Source: an uncultured Thermoleophilia bacterium (GTDB taxonomy: Bacteria; Actinomycetota; Thermoleophilia; UBA2241). From it: a stretch of DNA of 5,035 nucleotides. Under the pieces are notes generated by a model. That model was given only the letters and a program-made list of their open reading frames with translations. It was not told the origin of the DNA and made no database searches. Made by a program: the position numbers and the translations under genes. How positions within the stretch are numbered: position 1 is the stretch's first letter; every line of letters begins with the position of its first letter. Location of the stretch: contig CAIWHY010000050.1 of NCBI GenBank assembly GCA_903912585.1, forward strand, positions 1 to 5,035. The letters run 5' to 3'. Positions 4,483 through 5,035 of the stretch are shown piece by piece.

Positions 4483-5035
4483 ATGAAGCGACTCATGAAG
4501 TTCCTGCTGGGACTCACCGTAGGAGCGGCGGTCGCCATGCTGCTCGCCCCGAAGAGCGGGCGCGAGCTGCGTCAGCAGCTTATCGGCGGGGCCAGCGGCA
4601 AGCTGCTCCCCGCCGCGCCGGACGAGTCCCCTTGGCCCGAGGCCGAGAGGGCCTGGGACGCCGGCGCCGCCGCGACGGCCGTGGCCGAGCCGGAGCCTCT
4701 GGCGGACGAGGCCATCGCCGAGGAGCCGGTCGCCGCGGAGCTCGTCGTCGAGGAGATCGCGGTCCCGCAAGTAGTCGTGGACGAGCCGGGCATCGAGGAG
4801 GTGGTCGCCGTCGCCGAGACGGTGAGCATCTCCGGCGACGGCGTCGTGACGGACACCGTGGTGACGACGGACACGACCACGTGGGCGCCGCCCGAGGCGG
4901 AAGCGCCGCTGGCGGAGGCGGTCGTGGATGAGGTCCCGGAGCCGGTCGCAGAAGAGGCCCCCGCGCCGGTCGCCGAAGAGGCCCCCGCGCCGGTCGCCGA
5001 AGAGGCCCCCGCGCCGGTCGCCGAAGAGGCCCCCG
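4483..5035 (+). CDS. YtxH-like membrane protein with an acidic repeat tail, 3' end outside the window
   Basis: The frame is open from the ATG to the window edge (184 complete codons, no stop). Residues 1-34 carry the YtxH pattern: a short basic start, a small hydrophobic helix (LLGLTVGAAVAMLLAP, 8-23), then APKSGRELRQQL (22-33), like the AP-x-SG-x-E-x-R signature of that family. YtxH-type proteins are small and stress-associated in Bacillus; their biochemical role is unclear. After residue 40 the protein turns into a low-complexity acidic region rich in Glu, Pro, Val and Ala, and from Glu157 repeats EEAPAPVA. This is much longer than the usual YtxH protein of about 100-150 residues, and the tail is likely disordered. 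With basic residues on both flanks of the helix, the topology of the tail is not clear. Another possibility is a wider family of Pro/Glu-rich membrane proteins sharing the N-terminal motif by chance. Confidence 0.78.
   Translation, partial: MKRLMKFLLGLTVGAAVAMLLAPKSGRELRQQLIGGASGKLLPAAPDESPWPEAERAWDAGAAATAVAEPEPLADEAIAEEPVAAELVVEEIAVPQVVVDEPGIEEVVAVAETVSISGDGVVTDTVVTTDTTTWAPPEAEAPLAEAVVDEVPEPVAEEAPAPVAEEAPAPVAEEAPAPVAEEAP
4951..5035 (+). repeat. In-frame 24-bp tandem repeat running off the window
   Basis: The unit GAAGAGGCCCCCGCGCCGGT followed by CGCC starts at 4951, 4975 and 4999, with 13 bp of a fourth copy at 5023-5035. The copies are identical base for base and encode EEAPAPVA. A diverged partial unit (GAGCCGGTCGCA, 4939-4950) precedes them, and GAGGAGCCGGTCGCC occurs earlier at 4720-4734. 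Exact identity at silent positions means recent expansion. The total copy number cannot be seen. Confidence 0.95.

Noticed and set aside
4951..5035. CRISPR-like direct repeats
   Set aside because: The copies are contiguous 24-bp units without spacers and stay in frame in a coding region.

Overview
The window is about 70% GC, uses GTG as well as ATG starts, has strong purine-rich ribosome binding sites and short gaps. Together with the recognisable proteins this suggests a high-GC Actinomycetota-like bacterium; I cannot place it further. Most of the content is ordinary chromosome: an extracytoplasmic solute-binding protein, a stand-alone HNH nuclease, the replication-repair AAA+ ATPase RarA, a small membrane protein I do not recognise, and the start of a YtxH-like protein.

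Layout from left to right. Bases 2-91 read as the end of a broken sugar-nucleotide nucleotidyltransferase. Bases 131-1981 (+) encode a family 5 (peptide/nickel/oligosaccharide type) solute-binding protein with a Sec signal peptide and, unusually, a C-terminal membrane anchor. It converges, 20 bp apart, on an HNH endonuclease gene at 2002-2505 (-). That gene is divergent from rarA at 2563-3927 (+) across a 57-bp gap. On each strand a TAnnnT box lies where it would give a leaderless or nearly leaderless mRNA. rarA overlaps a 130-residue single-pass membrane protein gene (3920-4312) by 8 bp, so the two are probably translationally coupled. A perfect 8-bp stem-loop ends just before that gene's stop codon. 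A 170-bp spacer with three short palindromes follows, then the YtxH-like gene (4483 to beyond the end), whose acidic Pro/Ala/Val/Glu tail contains exact 24-bp tandem repeats cut off by the window edge.

How the genes relate. The solute-binding protein has no transporter partner on its 3' side here. RarA acts at stalled replication forks. The order rarA, small membrane protein, YtxH-like protein resembles, from memory, the actinobacterial neighbourhood leading into alaS. I found no clearly new multi-gene system. The most unusual items are the C-terminally anchored binding protein, the unrecognised protein coupled to RarA, the expanding repeat tail of the YtxH-like protein, and the compact divergent promoter region.
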